From the NCBI GenBank assembly GCA_036897095.1, contig JAYMSP010002793.1, positions 1 to 22,464 on the forward strand: a stretch of 22,464 nt of DNA. The letters are read 5' to 3'. Positions 18,736-22,464 of this stretch are shown piece by piece (the first letter of the stretch is position 1; every line of letters starts with the position of its first letter). This stretch comes from Plantago elongata (Eukaryota > Streptophyta > Magnoliopsida > Lamiales > Plantaginaceae). A program made the translations under genes and the position numbers. The notes beneath the pieces were generated by a model. It was not told where the DNA came from. It did not search any database and was given only the letters and a program-made list of their open reading frames with translations.

Positions 18736-19240
18736 AATTTATTAAATTATATTCCATCCACTTGGGTTATAACTACAACCCAAGGCATCAAAAATAGGTA
18801 AATTGAAGTTCTAGTATTCGCAAACTGAAATTGGCCCAATGAATCTAATCATTATTTACGATATCATAAGAAGCAACAATCTAACAGTTTTACTGTTTTA
18901 ACTTCATTCCAAGTGATTAATCAACAACACTTCTAGGTAAGTATTTTCCCTGTTCACTCAATAAAGTATATGTGCGAAAAGCAGACTTCACAAGACGAAC
19001 AAAAGAACCAAAAACTGCAAATAAAATATTAATCTTGAACAAAATTGAAAACCACCTAGGAAAACCAAGTACAGAAGTTCATATTATAATTCTCCAACAG
19101 ACAGCTAGAAAGGCTAGCAATTGCACGAACCATTCAAATCCTTAACAGAACTTCTCATAAAAGAAAATGTATGGATGACATTAGGAAAACAAAAAATGGT
19201 GTCGAGCACACAATAGAAGACAAACTCCCTGTTGTAACAC
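18736..19240. other. Spacer and RPS6 3' flank
   Basis: The part next to 19240 is expected to be the 3' UTR of RPS6 on the minus strand. The rest is AT-rich spacer with nothing recognisable. Confidence 0.5.
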
Positions 19241-21354
<2,114 letters not shown>

Positions 21355-21456
21355 CTTGCAGATGAGAATCAGCCACCAAATTTCCTGCTAATCGCCGTCT
21401 ATCGGTATGGAAAGGAGTAGCAGAGCAAAACTAGGTTAGAGGCTTATAAGTATCGG

Positions 21457-21519
21457 TAGGGTTTTTTATGGGCTACAGTTTGTTGGACAGGCCTTTACTG
21501 GGCTTATGTTTTCAGCCCA
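21457..21519 (-). promoter_or_regulatory. RPS6 promoter: telo-box and three site II motifs
   Basis: Read on the gene strand, a telo-box AAACCCTA lies at 21457-21464 about 100 bases before the start codon. Site II cores (TGGGCT or its complement) lie at 21469-21474, 21499-21504 and 21514-21519. Telo-box plus site II is the combination known from plant ribosomal-protein genes, where TCP factors and telo-box binding proteins drive expression in dividing cells. Confidence 0.8.
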
Positions 21520-21599
21520 ATCTTTGTTTTCATGAAACTAACCGTTAAAAACATTTGATGGCCCGCTTCTCATCCTCTTTTGTAACATGTCCATTTGGA

Positions 21600-21855
21600 A
21601 ATCTTTAAAAGTTAGAGGTTCGGATCCATTTATTTCAGTAATGTTTTATTGATTTTTCTACTACAATGCAATTCAGTTTAGTTTAGTTATGTTCGGACGA
21701 CAAGAATGTGGTTGCTCAGAGAAACTAGTTTACTAGCTTAGATCAGGTTCTCCGATACAAGTTTGAGATTTGGTAAGTTTGGAGTTCCTCAAGGTGGTCC
21801 TGACTTGCCCTCTGATTAATAATTCCATCTAGTTGGAACATAAGTGGATTCAATA
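21600..21855. other. Spacer upstream of RPS6
   Basis: No gene or repeat recognised. Confidence 0.4.
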
Positions 21856-22150
21856 TGTCACGCCCCAAAGTTAAAATGGCATGTTTATATGACATAACCA
21901 AAAAATAATTAGATTCCTGAAAATATACTTTTTTTTCTTCTTTTGCCTAGTAGATACATAATAGATCAAGAGCACTTTAAAATTATTTTGATTGAGCGAC
22001 TCAGCAAGACAAATATAAAGAGATCAATTTGTGTATATGGACTCGGGCACAGTCCACTGAAAAATATAATTGGGCACAGTCCACTGTAAAATGAAATAAA
22101 ATTAAAAAATTGAATTGACATAAAAAGTACGTATACTTGCAGAATAAGTC
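21856..22150 (+). mobile_element. Gypsy-type LTR-like remnant (candidate)
   Basis: The segment opens TGTCACGCCCC, a start common to plant Ty3/gypsy LTRs, and holds GAGCGACTCAGCAAGAC near 21994-22010, also reminiscent of such LTRs. The right end is not defined and no flanking duplication or internal coding was found. Confidence 0.25.
22045..22086 (+). repeat. Two-copy 15-bp direct repeat
   Basis: GGGCACAGTCCACTG is present at 22045-22059 and 22072-22086, 27 bases apart, each followed by an A-rich stretch. It lies inside the candidate LTR remnant. Confidence 0.8.
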
Positions 22151-22258
22151 TTGGAGACAGTCTGGAGTTTCTAAATTTCTTAGGGATCATAAGGTGATGT
22201 TAATTGGTTATTGGAAACTAGAGTGAAAGTTGAAAAGATATAGGTAGAGGTTTGGATC

Positions 22259-22464
22259 CAGGACCGGCTCAAGTTTTTCGGGGCCCTATGTAATTTTTTA
22301 ATATTATAGTTTCGTACTATAGATTAAATAAAGATATTGTAAATACAAAAAGTTACACCTTCAAAAAATAAATTAAAAATAAAAATAGTAGAAATTAAAA
22401 CATAAAATAGATGTGGTTGGTATATATGGATGGTGTGTAATGTCGTTTTAATATTTGTATTATA
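22259..22464 (+). mobile_element. hAT-like terminus running off the window (candidate)
   Basis: CAGGACCGGCTCAAG at 22259 followed by CGGGGCCC resembles the CAGGGCCGGC-type ends of plant hAT elements. The rest is AT-rich and the other end is outside the window, so neither terminal repeats nor the 8-bp target duplication can be checked. Confidence 0.3.

Overview
The window is nuclear DNA of a eudicot plant. This rests on split genes with GT-AG introns, AT-rich spacers, Ty1/copia, Stowaway and Harbinger-type transposons, and two plant-type housekeeping genes that I could reconstruct exon by exon. The CpG-rich ends of one Harbinger-like element faintly suggest an asterid (Lamiales), but this is weak. 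No RNA genes, CRISPR arrays or bacterial features were seen.

Layout. 1-3180 is AT-rich spacer with two small terminal-inverted-repeat elements (862-1114 and 1735-2161) and a broken zinc-knuckle (DUF4283/LINE-type) fragment (2397-2625, minus). 3373-6650 (plus) is an intact nine-exon ARV1 gene, an ER membrane protein of sterol/lipid homeostasis, with a probable 5' UTR intron and an LTR-like insert in its last intron. About 7600-10440 is a large imperfect inverted duplication: both arms carry a degenerate ~24-bp TTATAGTTTTAA-type repeat and a remnant of the same short coding tail, perhaps from a MULE/FAR1-like element. 10762-16387 (minus) is a full-length but dead Ty1/copia retrotransposon with two LTRs, PBS, PPT, gag, protease, integrase, RT and RNase H, into whose integrase a Stowaway MITE (13357-13624) has jumped. 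Abutting its 5' LTR is the 3' part of a beta-1,3-glucanase (GH17) pseudogene (16389-17140, plus). 17141-19240 is spacer with a diverged relative of the same MITE. 19241-21354 (minus) is an intact six-exon gene for ribosomal protein eS6 (RPS6) with a typical plant ribosomal-protein promoter (telo-box plus three TGGGCT site II motifs). 21600-22464 is spacer with weak LTR-like and hAT-like termini.

The two intact genes are ordinary housekeeping genes with no evident link to each other. The interesting part is the 7.6-17.1 kb repeat nest, where the order of events can partly be read: the copia element sits directly against a GH17 gene fragment, the copia decayed, and a MITE landed in it. No new functional system was recognised; the inverted duplication at 7.6-10.4 kb is the least explained structure.
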